Shown here: in pieces, positions 34,197-42,511 of the stretch
Numbering within the stretch: position 1 is the stretch's first letter
How the letters are laid out: every line of letters begins with the position of its first letter
Assembly: GCF_002114285.1 (NCBI RefSeq)
Contig: NZ_NEDJ01000011.1
Coordinates: 1 to 64,000 of the forward strand
DNA: 64,000 bases
Reading direction: 5' to 3'
Origin: Halorubrum ezzemoulense DSM 17463
GTDB taxonomy: Archaea > Halobacteriota > Halobacteria > Halobacteriales > Haloferacaceae
The notes under the pieces: model-generated
The model's input: only the letters and a program-made list of their open reading frames with translations
Told to the model about the DNA's origin: nothing
Database searches by the model: none
Position numbers and translations under genes: made by a program

Positions 34197-35138
34197 GTGC
34201 GCGTAGGCGTCCTCTACTCGCGGATCCGGAAAGACGAGAAGCTCCTGCTCGGCGAGCTCCGCGAGCGGGGCCACGACGTGGCGAAGATCGACGTGCGCAA
34301 GGAGCGGTTCGGCCTGGACTCGACGACGGCCGCCGTCGACGACCTCGACCTCGTGGTCGACCGCTGCCTGTCGACGAGCCGGTCGCTGTACGCGACGCGG
34401 TTCCTCGACAGCTACGGCGTCCCCGTGGTGAACGGCCCGGAGACGGGCGACGTCTGCGCCGACAAGGCGAAGAACTCGCTCGCGCTCGCCGAGGCGAACG
34501 TGCCGACCCCGGCGACGGAGGTCGCGTTCACGACGGAGGCCGCCCTAGAGGCGATCGAGTCGTTCGGCTACCCGTGCGTCCTCAAGCCCGTGACCGGCTC
34601 GTGGGGGCGGCTGATGGCGAAGATCGACTCGCGGAACGCCGCCGAAGCGATCTTGGAACACAAGGAGACGCTCGGCCACTACGAGCACAAGGTGTTCTAC
34701 GTCCAGGAGTTCGTCGACAAGCCCGGCCGCGATATCCGCGTGCTGGCGGTCGACGGCGAGCCGGTCGCGGCGATGACGCGCTCCTCGGACCACTGGCCCA
34801 CGAACGCCGCGAAGGGCGGCGAGACGGAGCCGTTCGAGCTCGACGAACGCGCGACCGAACTCGTCGAGAAGGCCTCGGAGGCCGTCGGCGGCGGTATGCT
34901 CGGCGTCGACCTGATGGAGGTGGGAGTCGAGGCGGAATCGGACACCGCCGAGACCGGCGTCGGCGCAGACGGCGACGGCGCGGCCGACGACTATACCGTC
35001 CACGAGGTGAACCACACCGTCGAGTTCAAGGCGCTCGACGCGGCCACCGACGTCGACGTCCCGGCGCGGGTCGTCGACTGGCTGGAGGCGAAGGCGACCG
35101 AGCTGGCCGACGGAGCCGTCGCGGGGGCCGACGCGTGA
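34197..35138 (+). CDS. argX: Glutamate-[LysW] ligase
   Basis: A 313-residue RimK-type ATP-grasp ligase that attaches the amino group of glutamate to the C-terminal Glu of the carrier with ATP. Motifs are VGVLYSRIRKDEKLL, TGDVCADKAKNSLALAEANVPTP, CVLKPVTGSWGRLMAKI, VQEFVDKPGRDIRVLAVDGEP, GVDLMEVG and the Mg-binding TVHEVNHTVEFKAL. An acidic insert of about 22 residues precedes this last motif, probably a halophilic surface loop. GTG 34197 has a good Shine-Dalgarno-like ggagggg eight bases upstream. The argC GTG overlaps its stop. Confidence 0.94.
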   Translation: MRVGVLYSRIRKDEKLLLGELRERGHDVAKIDVRKERFGLDSTTAAVDDLDLVVDRCLSTSRSLYATRFLDSYGVPVVNGPETGDVCADKAKNSLALAEANVPTPATEVAFTTEAALEAIESFGYPCVLKPVTGSWGRLMAKIDSRNAAEAILEHKETLGHYEHKVFYVQEFVDKPGRDIRVLAVDGEPVAAMTRSSDHWPTNAAKGGETEPFELDERATELVEKASEAVGGGMLGVDLMEVGVEAESDTAETGVGADGDGAADDYTVHEVNHTVEFKALDAATDVDVPARVVDWLEAKATELADGAVAGADA

Positions 35139-36211
35139 CCGTAGACGCCGAGGACAGCGGCGCGGCCGCCGACGCCTACACCGCCAGCGTCGTCGGCGGC
35201 ACCGGGTTCACCGGCGGCGAGCTGCTGCGGCTCCTCGCCGGCCATCCGAACTTCGAGGTCGTCCAGGCGACCTCGCGGTCGGCCGACAACATGACCGTCG
35301 GGCGCTCGCACCCGAACCTGCGCGGGCTCGACCTTCGCTTCTCGGACCCCGAAGACCTCGAATCGGTCGACGTGCTGTTCGCGGCGACGCCGCACGGCGT
35401 CTCGATGGAACGCATCGACGAGTTCACCGAGGCCGCCGACACCGTGGTCGACCTCTCGGCGGACTTCCGGCTCCCCGAGGCCGACGCCTACGACGAGTGG
35501 TACGACGGGCACGAGTCGCCGGAGTACTTGGAGCGCGCGGAGTACGCGCTCCCGGAGATCAACCGCGGGAACCTCCCCGGCGCCGACCTGATCGCCGGCG
35601 GGGGCTGTAACGCGACCGCGACGATCCTCGGGCTGAAGCCCCTCGTCGACGCCGGCGCGCTCGGTCCCGAGAGCGGCGAGGTCGTCGTCGACGTGAAGGT
35701 CGGCTCTTCGGAGGGCGGCGCGGGCGGCGGCGCGGCCTCCTCGCACCCGGAGCGCTCGGGCGTCGTGCGCCCGTACGCCCCGACCGGCCACCGCCACGAG
35801 GCGGAGATAGAGGCGTACATCGGACTCTCCGTCTCCTTCACGGTCCACGCGGTCGACATGGTCCGCGGCGCGAGCGCGACGTGTCACGTCTTCCCCGACG
35901 AGCCGGTCTCGAAGGGGGACCTCTGGGGCGCGTACCGCGACGCCTACGCGGACGAACCGTTCGAGCGGATCGTCTCGGGCGGGGGCGGCGTCTACCGCTA
36001 CCCCGAGCCGAAGGCGGTCGCCGGGACGAACCACGGCGAGGTCGGCTTCGAGCTCGACCCCGGCAACCGCCGTATGGTCGTCTTCTCGGCGATCGACAAC
36101 ATGATGAAAGGCTCCGCCGGGCAGGCGGTCCACGCGGCGAACGTCGCCCTCGGACTGCCCGAGACGGCGGGCCTCGAGTTCGACGGGCTCCACCCGGTGG
36201 GTTCGCCGTGA
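35135..36211 (+). CDS. argC: N-acetyl-gamma-glutamyl-phosphate reductase-type (ArgC/LysY)
   Basis: A 358-residue NADPH reductase converting [LysW]-glutamyl phosphate to the semialdehyde. It has the dinucleotide-binding ASVVGGTGFTGGELLRLLAGHP, DLSADFRLP, the catalytic cysteine in AGGGCNATATILGLKPL, SEGGAGGGAASSHPER and the C-terminal SAIDNMMKGSAGQAVHAANV. GTG 35135 overlaps the argX stop by four bases (GTGA), as does the next junction. The SEGGAGG insertion is characteristic of LysW-dependent members rather than the acetyl-dependent bacterial ArgC. Confidence 0.95.
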   Translation: MTVDAEDSGAAADAYTASVVGGTGFTGGELLRLLAGHPNFEVVQATSRSADNMTVGRSHPNLRGLDLRFSDPEDLESVDVLFAATPHGVSMERIDEFTEAADTVVDLSADFRLPEADAYDEWYDGHESPEYLERAEYALPEINRGNLPGADLIAGGGCNATATILGLKPLVDAGALGPESGEVVVDVKVGSSEGGAGGGAASSHPERSGVVRPYAPTGHRHEAEIEAYIGLSVSFTVHAVDMVRGASATCHVFPDEPVSKGDLWGAYRDAYADEPFERIVSGGGGVYRYPEPKAVAGTNHGEVGFELDPGNRRMVVFSAIDNMMKGSAGQAVHAANVALGLPETAGLEFDGLHPVGSP

Positions 36212-37176
36212 CGGGGAGTGGTTCCGAACCGGCGGCCGAGCCGCCCGTCGTCGTCAAGGTCGGCGGCGCGAAGGCGGTCGACCCGGCAGGCGCGGTCGGC
36301 GACGTCGCGCACCTCGCGGCCAACGGGCGCCCCGTCGTCGTCGTCCACGGCGGCTCGACGGTCGTCGACGAGACGCTCGAACGGCTCGGCATCGAGCCCG
36401 ACTACGTCGAGTCCGCCTCGGGCGTCACCGGGCGGTTCACCGACGCGGAGACGATGGAGGCGTTCGCGATGGCGATGGCCGGCAAGCTCAACACCGAACT
36501 GACGGCACAGTTCCGCTCGGCCGGAGTCGACGCGGTCGGCCTCTCCGGGGTCGACGGCGGCCTCCTCGCCGGGCCGCGTAAGTCCGCGGTCCGCGTCGTC
36601 GAGGACGGGAAGCGGAAGATCCGGCGCGGCGACCACTCCGGGCGGATCGAGTCGGTGAACGCCGACCTCCTCGCCGACCTCCTCGACGGCGGCTACACGC
36701 CGGTCGTCTCGCCGCCGATTGCGGGCGACGAGGGCGACGGCGAGGTGACGGCGGTCAACGCCGACGCCGACCGCGCGGCCGCGGCGGTCGCGGGCGCGCT
36801 CGACGCCGACCTCGTCCTCCTGACCGACGTGGCGGGCGTGTACGCCGACCCGGACGACCCCGAGACGCGCATCGACGCGGCCGCGACGCCCGACGAGTTG
36901 GCGGCCGTCGAGGACGCGGGCGAGGGGTTCATGGGCAAGAAGGTGATGGCCGCGAGAGAGGCGCTCGAAGGCGGAGCCGGCCGCGTCGTGATCGCGGACG
37001 CCAACGTCCGCGACCCGGTCGTCGCCGCGCTCGGCGGCGAGGGGACGACAATCGAGCGGGCGGCGCTCGGCGGCGACGGAACAGCGGGGGGAGACGACGA
37101 GGCGGCGGACGGCCAAACCGGAGAGGCGGACGGCGACAGCGGACCCGCCGAGCCCGACGGAGGTGAGACCGCGTGA
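36208..37176 (+). CDS. argB: [LysW]-glutamate kinase (ArgB/LysZ)
   Basis: A 322-residue amino-acid kinase phosphorylating the carrier-bound glutamate side chain. The nucleotide-binding VVVKVGGAKAVDP is at about residues 14-26; VVVHGGSTVVDETLERLG, AMAGKLNTELTAQFRSAG, VNADADRAAAAVAGALDADLVLLTDVAGVY in two blocks, and FMGKKVMAAREALEGGAGRVVIAD follow. The C-terminal 40 residues (after ERAALGGDG) are a low-complexity acidic tail without counterpart in bacterial ArgB. GTG 36208 overlaps the argC stop. Confidence 0.95.
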   Translation: MTGSGSEPAAEPPVVVKVGGAKAVDPAGAVGDVAHLAANGRPVVVVHGGSTVVDETLERLGIEPDYVESASGVTGRFTDAETMEAFAMAMAGKLNTELTAQFRSAGVDAVGLSGVDGGLLAGPRKSAVRVVEDGKRKIRRGDHSGRIESVNADLLADLLDGGYTPVVSPPIAGDEGDGEVTAVNADADRAAAAVAGALDADLVLLTDVAGVYADPDDPETRIDAAATPDELAAVEDAGEGFMGKKVMAAREALEGGAGRVVIADANVRDPVVAALGGEGTTIERAALGGDGTAGGDDEAADGQTGEADGDSGPAEPDGGETA

Positions 37177-38300
37177 GCGGCTTCGTCTTCTCGGAGAAGC
37201 CGATCGGGATCGCCTCGGGAGATGGGGTACACCTCACCGACACGAACGGCACGGAGTACCTCGACTTCGGGGCCAGCTACGCCTGTACGCCGGTCGGCCA
37301 CTGCCACCCGGAGGTCGTCGACGCCGCGACGAGCCAACTGGAGGAGCTGCTGTACGTCCAGGCGTCGTACCCGCACGCGGCGCGGACGGCGCTGTACGAG
37401 CGGTTGGCCGAGGTCGCGCCCGTCGACGTCGACAACGTCTGGCTCTGTAACTCCGGGACGGAGGCGAACGAGGCCGCGCTGAAGTTCGCCCGGCACGCGA
37501 CGGGCCGCGAGAAGATAATCGCGACCACGCAGGGGTTCCACGGCCGGACGATGGGGACCCTCGCGACGACGTGGAAGGACAAGTACAAGGACGGGTTCGG
37601 CCCGCTCGCGGGCGGCGTCGAGTTCGTCGAGTACGGCGACGCCGAGGCGATGCGCGAGGCGGTCGACGAGGACACCGCCGCGGTCATCTTGGAGCCGCTC
37701 CAGGGCGAGGGCGGGATCAACCCCGTCCCGACCGAGTACCTTCAGGCTGTCCGCGTCGCGACCGCCACCTCCGGCGCGGCGATGATCCTCGACGAGATCC
37801 AGACCGGGCTCGGGCGCACCGGAGACATGTGGGCCGCCGACCGCCACGACGTGGTACCGGACATCCTCACGACCGCGAAGGGGCTCGGCAGCGGGCTCCC
37901 GATCGGCGCGACGCTGTGTCGCGACTGGATCGCCGAGGACTCGGGCGACCACGGCTCGACGTTCTCCGGCGGGCCCGTGGTGTCGGCCGCGGCGGGCGCC
38001 ACCCTCGACGTGATCGAGCGCGAGGACCTCCCGGCCCACGCCGAGGCGGTCGGGAACTACCTCCGCAGCGAGCTCCGCGACCGCCTCGGCGACGACGTGC
38101 GCGACGTGCGCGGCGACGGGCTGATGGTCGGGATCGAGGTGCGCCGCGGGTCGAACCGCCTGCTGCGCGACCTCGCCATCGACCACCAGATCCTCGCGCT
38201 GCCGGCGGGGCGGACCGTGCTGCGCCTGCTGCCGCCGCTGACGATCGAGCGCGAGCACGCCGACGCCGTCGTCGACGCGATAGCCGAGGTGGTCGGCTGA
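37173..38300 (+). CDS. argD: [LysW]-aminotransferase (ArgD/LysJ)
   Basis: A 375-residue class-III aminotransferase, PLP-dependent, converting the carrier-bound glutamate semialdehyde to ornithine form. It has DFGASYACTPVGHCHPEVVDA, CNSGTEANEAALKFARHATG, FHGRTMGTLATTWKDKY, AMILDEIQTGLGRTGDMWA and the PLP lysine in LTTAKGLGSGLPIGATL. GTG 37173 overlaps the argB stop (GTGA), and its TGA overlaps the argE ATG (TGATG). Normal length. Confidence 0.95.
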   Translation: MSGFVFSEKPIGIASGDGVHLTDTNGTEYLDFGASYACTPVGHCHPEVVDAATSQLEELLYVQASYPHAARTALYERLAEVAPVDVDNVWLCNSGTEANEAALKFARHATGREKIIATTQGFHGRTMGTLATTWKDKYKDGFGPLAGGVEFVEYGDAEAMREAVDEDTAAVILEPLQGEGGINPVPTEYLQAVRVATATSGAAMILDEIQTGLGRTGDMWAADRHDVVPDILTTAKGLGSGLPIGATLCRDWIAEDSGDHGSTFSGGPVVSAAAGATLDVIEREDLPAHAEAVGNYLRSELRDRLGDDVRDVRGDGLMVGIEVRRGSNRLLRDLAIDHQILALPAGRTVLRLLPPLTIEREHADAVVDAIAEVVG

Positions 38301-39481
38301 TGGCGGCCGGCAAGGAACAGGATCGGGAGGGCGGCGAGGCGGCCGACGACGCCGCGGCCGGCGGCACCGACGTCGTCGCCGGCGGCGGCTACCCCGCGGC
38401 CTGCGACACGCCCGCCCGGAAGCTGCTGTACGACATGGTCTCGATCCCCTCGCCGTCGCGCAACGAGGAGCGGGCGGCCGAGCGCCTCGTCGACTTCTTC
38501 GAGGCGAACGGCCGGGAGGCGTGGATCGACGAGGTCGGCAACGTCCGCGCCCCGGCGAACGACGCCGTGCTCCTCACCTCGCACGTCGACACCGTCCCCG
38601 GCGACATCCCTGTCGAGGTGCGGCCCGCGCCGTCCGAGGACGAGCTGCCGGAGCCCTCCGACGTCCGCGTCGGCGACCCCGGCGACCCCGTGTTGTGGGG
38701 TCGTGGGTCGGTCGACGCGACCGGACCGCTCGTCTCGATGGCGGTCGCCGCGGTGAAGACCGGCGTCTCCTTCGCGGGCGTCGTCCGCGAGGAGGTCGAC
38801 TCCAGCGGCGCGCGCCACCTCATCGGCGACCGCGACGCGCCGGAGGCGGTGGTCAACGGCGAGCCGTCGGGCTGGCAGGGGATCACGCTCGGCTACCGCG
38901 GCCTGCTCGAGGGGACGTACGTGAACACCAGCGAGTCGGGCCACTCCTCGCGGCCGGAGCCGAACGCGATCCAGCACGCGATCGACTGGTGGCACGGCGT
39001 CGAGGAGGCGTTCACGCCGGACGACGCGGAGACCGCCGTGTTCGACCAGGTGACGACCAAGCCCATCTCGGTCGACGGCGGCCTGAGCGACGACGGCCTC
39101 GCCGTGGAGGCGACGGTGGACGTCCAGCTGCGGATCCCGCCGTCGCGGCCGGTCGACGAGATCCACGAGCTCGCGGAGGCGGAGCTGTCGACCGGCACCG
39201 TCCGCTGGGGCGAGCCGATGCCGCCCGTGATGGAGAGTCCGCGGACCGACCTCGCGCGGGCGTTCCGCGTCGCGATCCGGTCCGCGGGCGGCGACGTGCG
39301 CCTGCTCCGGAAGACCGGCACGAGCGACATGAACCTCTTCGCGGCCGCGTGGGACTGCCCGATGGTCACCTACGGGCCCGGGAACTCCGACCTCGACCAC
39401 GCGCCCGACGAGCGGCTCCCGCTACCCGACCTCGACCGCGCCGTGCGCGTGCTGACCGAGGTCTGCCGCGAGCGACTGTAA
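38300..39481 (+). CDS. argE: [LysW]-ornithine hydrolase (ArgE/LysK)
   Basis: A 393-residue M20-family zinc hydrolase releasing ornithine from the carrier. A disordered acidic/glycine leader of about 35 residues precedes the catalytic core: LLTSHVDTVPGD (zinc His), LWGRGSVDATGPLVSM (bridging Asp), VVREEVDSSGARHLI (catalytic Glu pair) and a C-terminal KTGTSDMNLFAAAWDCPMVTYGPG. The dimerisation insert SESGHSSRPEPNAIQHAIDWW is present. It is the last gene of the overlapping run; 64 bases separate it from argF. Confidence 0.94.
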   Translation: MAAGKEQDREGGEAADDAAAGGTDVVAGGGYPAACDTPARKLLYDMVSIPSPSRNEERAAERLVDFFEANGREAWIDEVGNVRAPANDAVLLTSHVDTVPGDIPVEVRPAPSEDELPEPSDVRVGDPGDPVLWGRGSVDATGPLVSMAVAAVKTGVSFAGVVREEVDSSGARHLIGDRDAPEAVVNGEPSGWQGITLGYRGLLEGTYVNTSESGHSSRPEPNAIQHAIDWWHGVEEAFTPDDAETAVFDQVTTKPISVDGGLSDDGLAVEATVDVQLRIPPSRPVDEIHELAEAELSTGTVRWGEPMPPVMESPRTDLARAFRVAIRSAGGDVRLLRKTGTSDMNLFAAAWDCPMVTYGPGNSDLDHAPDERLPLPDLDRAVRVLTEVCRERL

Positions 39482-39545
39482 CCCGACGTACCTCCCCGAA
39501 ACCGACTGTTTTCGAACGACACCACCACCCGACACCACACCAACG

Positions 39546-40445
<900 letters not shown>

Positions 40446-40484
40446 GGGCGCCGCTGGCGGGGCCGAACCGGAACTGCCGCGGCC

Positions 40485-40640
40485 TCACCGGCGGTACGGC
40501 GGCTCGCGGTCGTCCATGAGGAAGACGCTGTCTTGGTTCGGGTCGAAGTACACCTCCAGCGCGCGGAGGGCGCCCACGTACGCCGCGACCGCGGCGAACA
40601 CGAACGAGATAGCTGCCGGAACGACGAGGCCGAGGACCAT
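40485..40640 (-). CDS. 51-residue single-span membrane protein
   Basis: ATG 40640 opens a small frame: MVLGLVVPAAISFVFAAVAAYVG is one membrane helix, then RALEVYFDPNQDSVFLMDDR and a REPPYRR end. The codon pattern is typical of haloarchaeal genes and the aromatic-acidic tail looks selected. It converges with argF (39 bases). No function is known to me. It is too small for many gene callers, and a longer frame reading in from the hairpin repeat is not credible. Confidence 0.6.
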   Translation of the reverse strand: MVLGLVVPAAISFVFAAVAAYVGALRALEVYFDPNQDSVFLMDDREPPYRR

Positions 40641-40682
40641 ACCGAGTCGATCCTGCCGCGGCGGACTAATGCGTGTCGGCGG

Positions 40683-41006
40683 AGCGGCGGCGCGTGCCGA
40701 CGAGCGCCCGCGGGGCGCGAGTCGCACGCGCGAGGGACGCGGTGAGCGACGGGCGACCGAAGGGAGCCCGGAGTGAACCGCGAGGCTGGGGCGGTGTGAG
40801 GTGCGGCGCCGTGTGGTCGGGGCGGGACTCGAAGGGGCAGTCGCCGGCGGCGAAGCCGCCGGCTGCCCGTGGCGCGTAGCGCCACGTTGCCGCGAGGCCG
40901 AAGCACGCCGCAGTAAGCACCGCAACGAGGGAGCGTCAGCGACCGAGTGAGGCGCGCAACAGGGCGCGCGAGTCTCGCGGCTAGGGCTTCGGAGGTGTCG
41001 TCGGCG
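40683..41006 (-). repeat. Hairpin-rich dispersed repeat, copy B
   Basis: An inverted homologue of the element at 14842-15204. Read on the minus strand it has the same order: a GAAGCCCTAGCCGCGAG-like head, the TCACTCGGTCGCTGACGCTCC segment, GCGGTGCTTAC, the core at 40832-40885 with hairpins GTGGCGC-TAC-GCGCCAC and GCCGGCGGC-TTC-GCCGCCGGC, and a CCCTCGCGCGTGCG tail. Copy A contains an additional hairpin (14944-14964) missing here. It fills most of the gap between the small membrane protein and tatC and has no credible gene. Confidence 0.85.
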
Positions 41007-41153
41007 ATCAGCAGGTGTCTGCGTAGATCCGGGCGGCTGGGGATTGGGAGGCGGTCGCCGTAGAACCGCAGTTCACGAACGACCGAGCGTCTGAGGCGCT
41101 GACGGTGTCTGCTGTCGATCCGCAATCAGTGGTAGAAACAGCACCGACCGGAT
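41007..41153. other. Gap between repeat copy B and tatC
   Basis: No gene is recognised. Minus-strand translation shows two imperfect CGSTA-type stretches, probably fortuitous. The tatC stop lies at 41154-41156, so this may be its 3' region. Confidence 0.4.
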
Positions 41154-42296
41154 CTAGTTCCCGGTCCAGCGCAGTATCGCGAGCGTCCCCTCGAAGAGGG
41201 CGATCATCGTGAGCGTCACGATGATCGGCGCCATCCCGGTCGGATCGGGGCTGAACAGGAACGCGATCCCGAGGAACGACCCCCAGCAGACCAGCCGCTT
41301 CGCCTCCAGCCACTGCCGGGTGACGAGATTCATCATGATCGCGAGCATGATGAAAAGCGGGATCTGGAAGACGATCGCCATGAACGCGAGCATGATGACG
41401 ATCAGGTTGAACGTCTCCGCGAGCCCGAAGGCGATCGTCGCGGCGTCGGAGGTGTAGGTGGTGAAATACGAGAAGATCGCGGGCAACACGAGGAAGTGCG
41501 CGAACGCGATCCCGACACCGCCTAAGATTAGGCTCGTCGGGACCGCCGCGAGGTAGTAGCGGCGCTCCGTCTCGTAGAGTCCCGGGCGCATGAACCGGTA
41601 CGTCTCGTAGACGAACGCCGGGAGCCCGACCACGACGCCCGCGAGACCGGCCACCTTCAGGCGGGGGAGCGGGAGTTCGAGCGGGCCGTACAGCCGCGGG
41701 CGGTTTGCCAGCGGCGCCGGGATGTGGTAGCGCCAGAAGTAGTTGATCAGCTCCGTCGACTCGGTGACGACGACGAGCGTCGCCAGCCCGCCGATGAGGA
41801 AGACGACCGCGAGCCGGCGCATCATCTCCTCGATGTGCGCGGCCAGCGGCATCTCCTCGTCCGTCTCCGGCCCTTCGATACCCTCGAACGGCTCGTCCTC
41901 GACGGCCGTGGCGGCGTCGGCGGTCGGTGCGTCCGCGGTCGTCGCCGGCGTGCCGCCGTCGCCGAGGCTCTGGGCGTCGTCCGTTGCCGGGAGGCCGTCA
42001 GTCGACGGGTCGGCGGCGTCCGCGGAGCCGGTGGCCGCGGAGGCGGCCGAGTCGGCGTCAGCGGAGGCGGTCGAGTCGGCGTCAGCGGAGGCGGTCGAGT
42101 CGGCGTCGACCGCGGCAGGGTCCACCTCGGGTCCGACCCCTGCTTCGACCTCGGACTCGACGCTCTCGGACGCGGCGTCGACGGACTCGACGCTCTCGCC
42201 GCCCTCTCCGGCGGCGTCGCTCTCGGGTTCGCCCTCGTCGGTCGACCCGTCAGCGGCGGCCGAGTCGTCGTCGCGCGGCCGGTCCGAGTCGTCCAT
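41154..42296 (-). CDS. tatC: Twin-arginine translocase TatC (single)
   Basis: A 380-residue TatC, the receptor for twin-arginine signal peptides that halophilic archaea use for most secreted proteins. The core (about 145-380) has the N-terminal LAAHIEEMMRRL, FVYETYRFMRPGLYETERRY and six membrane helices, ending in VTLTMIALFEGTLAILRW. The first 145 residues are an exceptionally acidic, Ala/Ser/Thr-rich low-complexity domain with an ADADSTAS-type repeat (DNA repeat at 42051-42098). This matches the single TatC, usually called TatCo. It is divergent from the tandem TatC gene. Confidence 0.94.
   Translation of the reverse strand: MDDSDRPRDDDSAAADGSTDEGEPESDAAGEGGESVESVDAASESVESEVEAGVGPEVDPAAVDADSTASADADSTASADADSAASAATGSADAADPSTDGLPATDDAQSLGDGGTPATTADAPTADAATAVEDEPFEGIEGPETDEEMPLAAHIEEMMRRLAVVFLIGGLATLVVVTESTELINYFWRYHIPAPLANRPRLYGPLELPLPRLKVAGLAGVVVGLPAFVYETYRFMRPGLYETERRYYLAAVPTSLILGGVGIAFAHFLVLPAIFSYFTTYTSDAATIAFGLAETFNLIVIMLAFMAIVFQIPLFIMLAIMMNLVTRQWLEAKRLVCWGSFLGIAFLFSPDPTGMAPIIVTLTMIALFEGTLAILRWTGN
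42051..42098 (+). repeat. 24-bp tandem repeat inside tatC
   Basis: Two perfect consecutive copies of gtcggcgtcagcggaggcgg followed by tcga (42051-42074 and 42075-42098), with a partial third copy and a diverged preceding one. They encode the SASADADST-type repeats of the acidic TatC N-terminus in frame, so copy-number change would not break the gene. Confidence 0.9.
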
Positions 42297-42320
42297 TCAG
42301 TTGCCCTACGCGACCGGGCG

Positions 42321-42336
42321 GTTATCAACCTTTTCG
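42321..42336 (-). promoter_or_regulatory. Promoter element of tatC, inverted-repeat arm
   Basis: GTTATCAACCTTTTCG is the exact reverse complement of 42474-42489. Read toward tatC it is CGAAAAGGTTGATAAC, ending 24 bases before ATG 42296. The aaaagg part resembles a BRE and ttgataac a TATA box. Confidence 0.65.
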
Positions 42337-42473
42337 GATGGCGGCGTCGCGCGGGGGCGAAACCGGGTCTCGCGGCGGCGACGGAGCGACCGAAGCGGCG
42401 GCCTGGCCGGGCCCGGCGGGCTCGTAACTGCTCAACGGCCCCGCGACGGCTCGGTGGCCGGAGCGCCCGCGGT

Positions 42474-42489
42474 CGAAAAGGTTGATAAC
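42474..42489 (+). promoter_or_regulatory. Promoter element of tandem tatC, inverted-repeat arm
   Basis: CGAAAAGGTTGATAAC ends 22 bases before ATG 42512 and is a 16-bp perfect inverted match to 42321-42336. Both tatC genes therefore carry the same BRE/TATA-like element at nearly the same distance. Confidence 0.65.
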
Positions 42490-42511
42490 GGCGACGACCG
42501 TCGCCTTTCGT

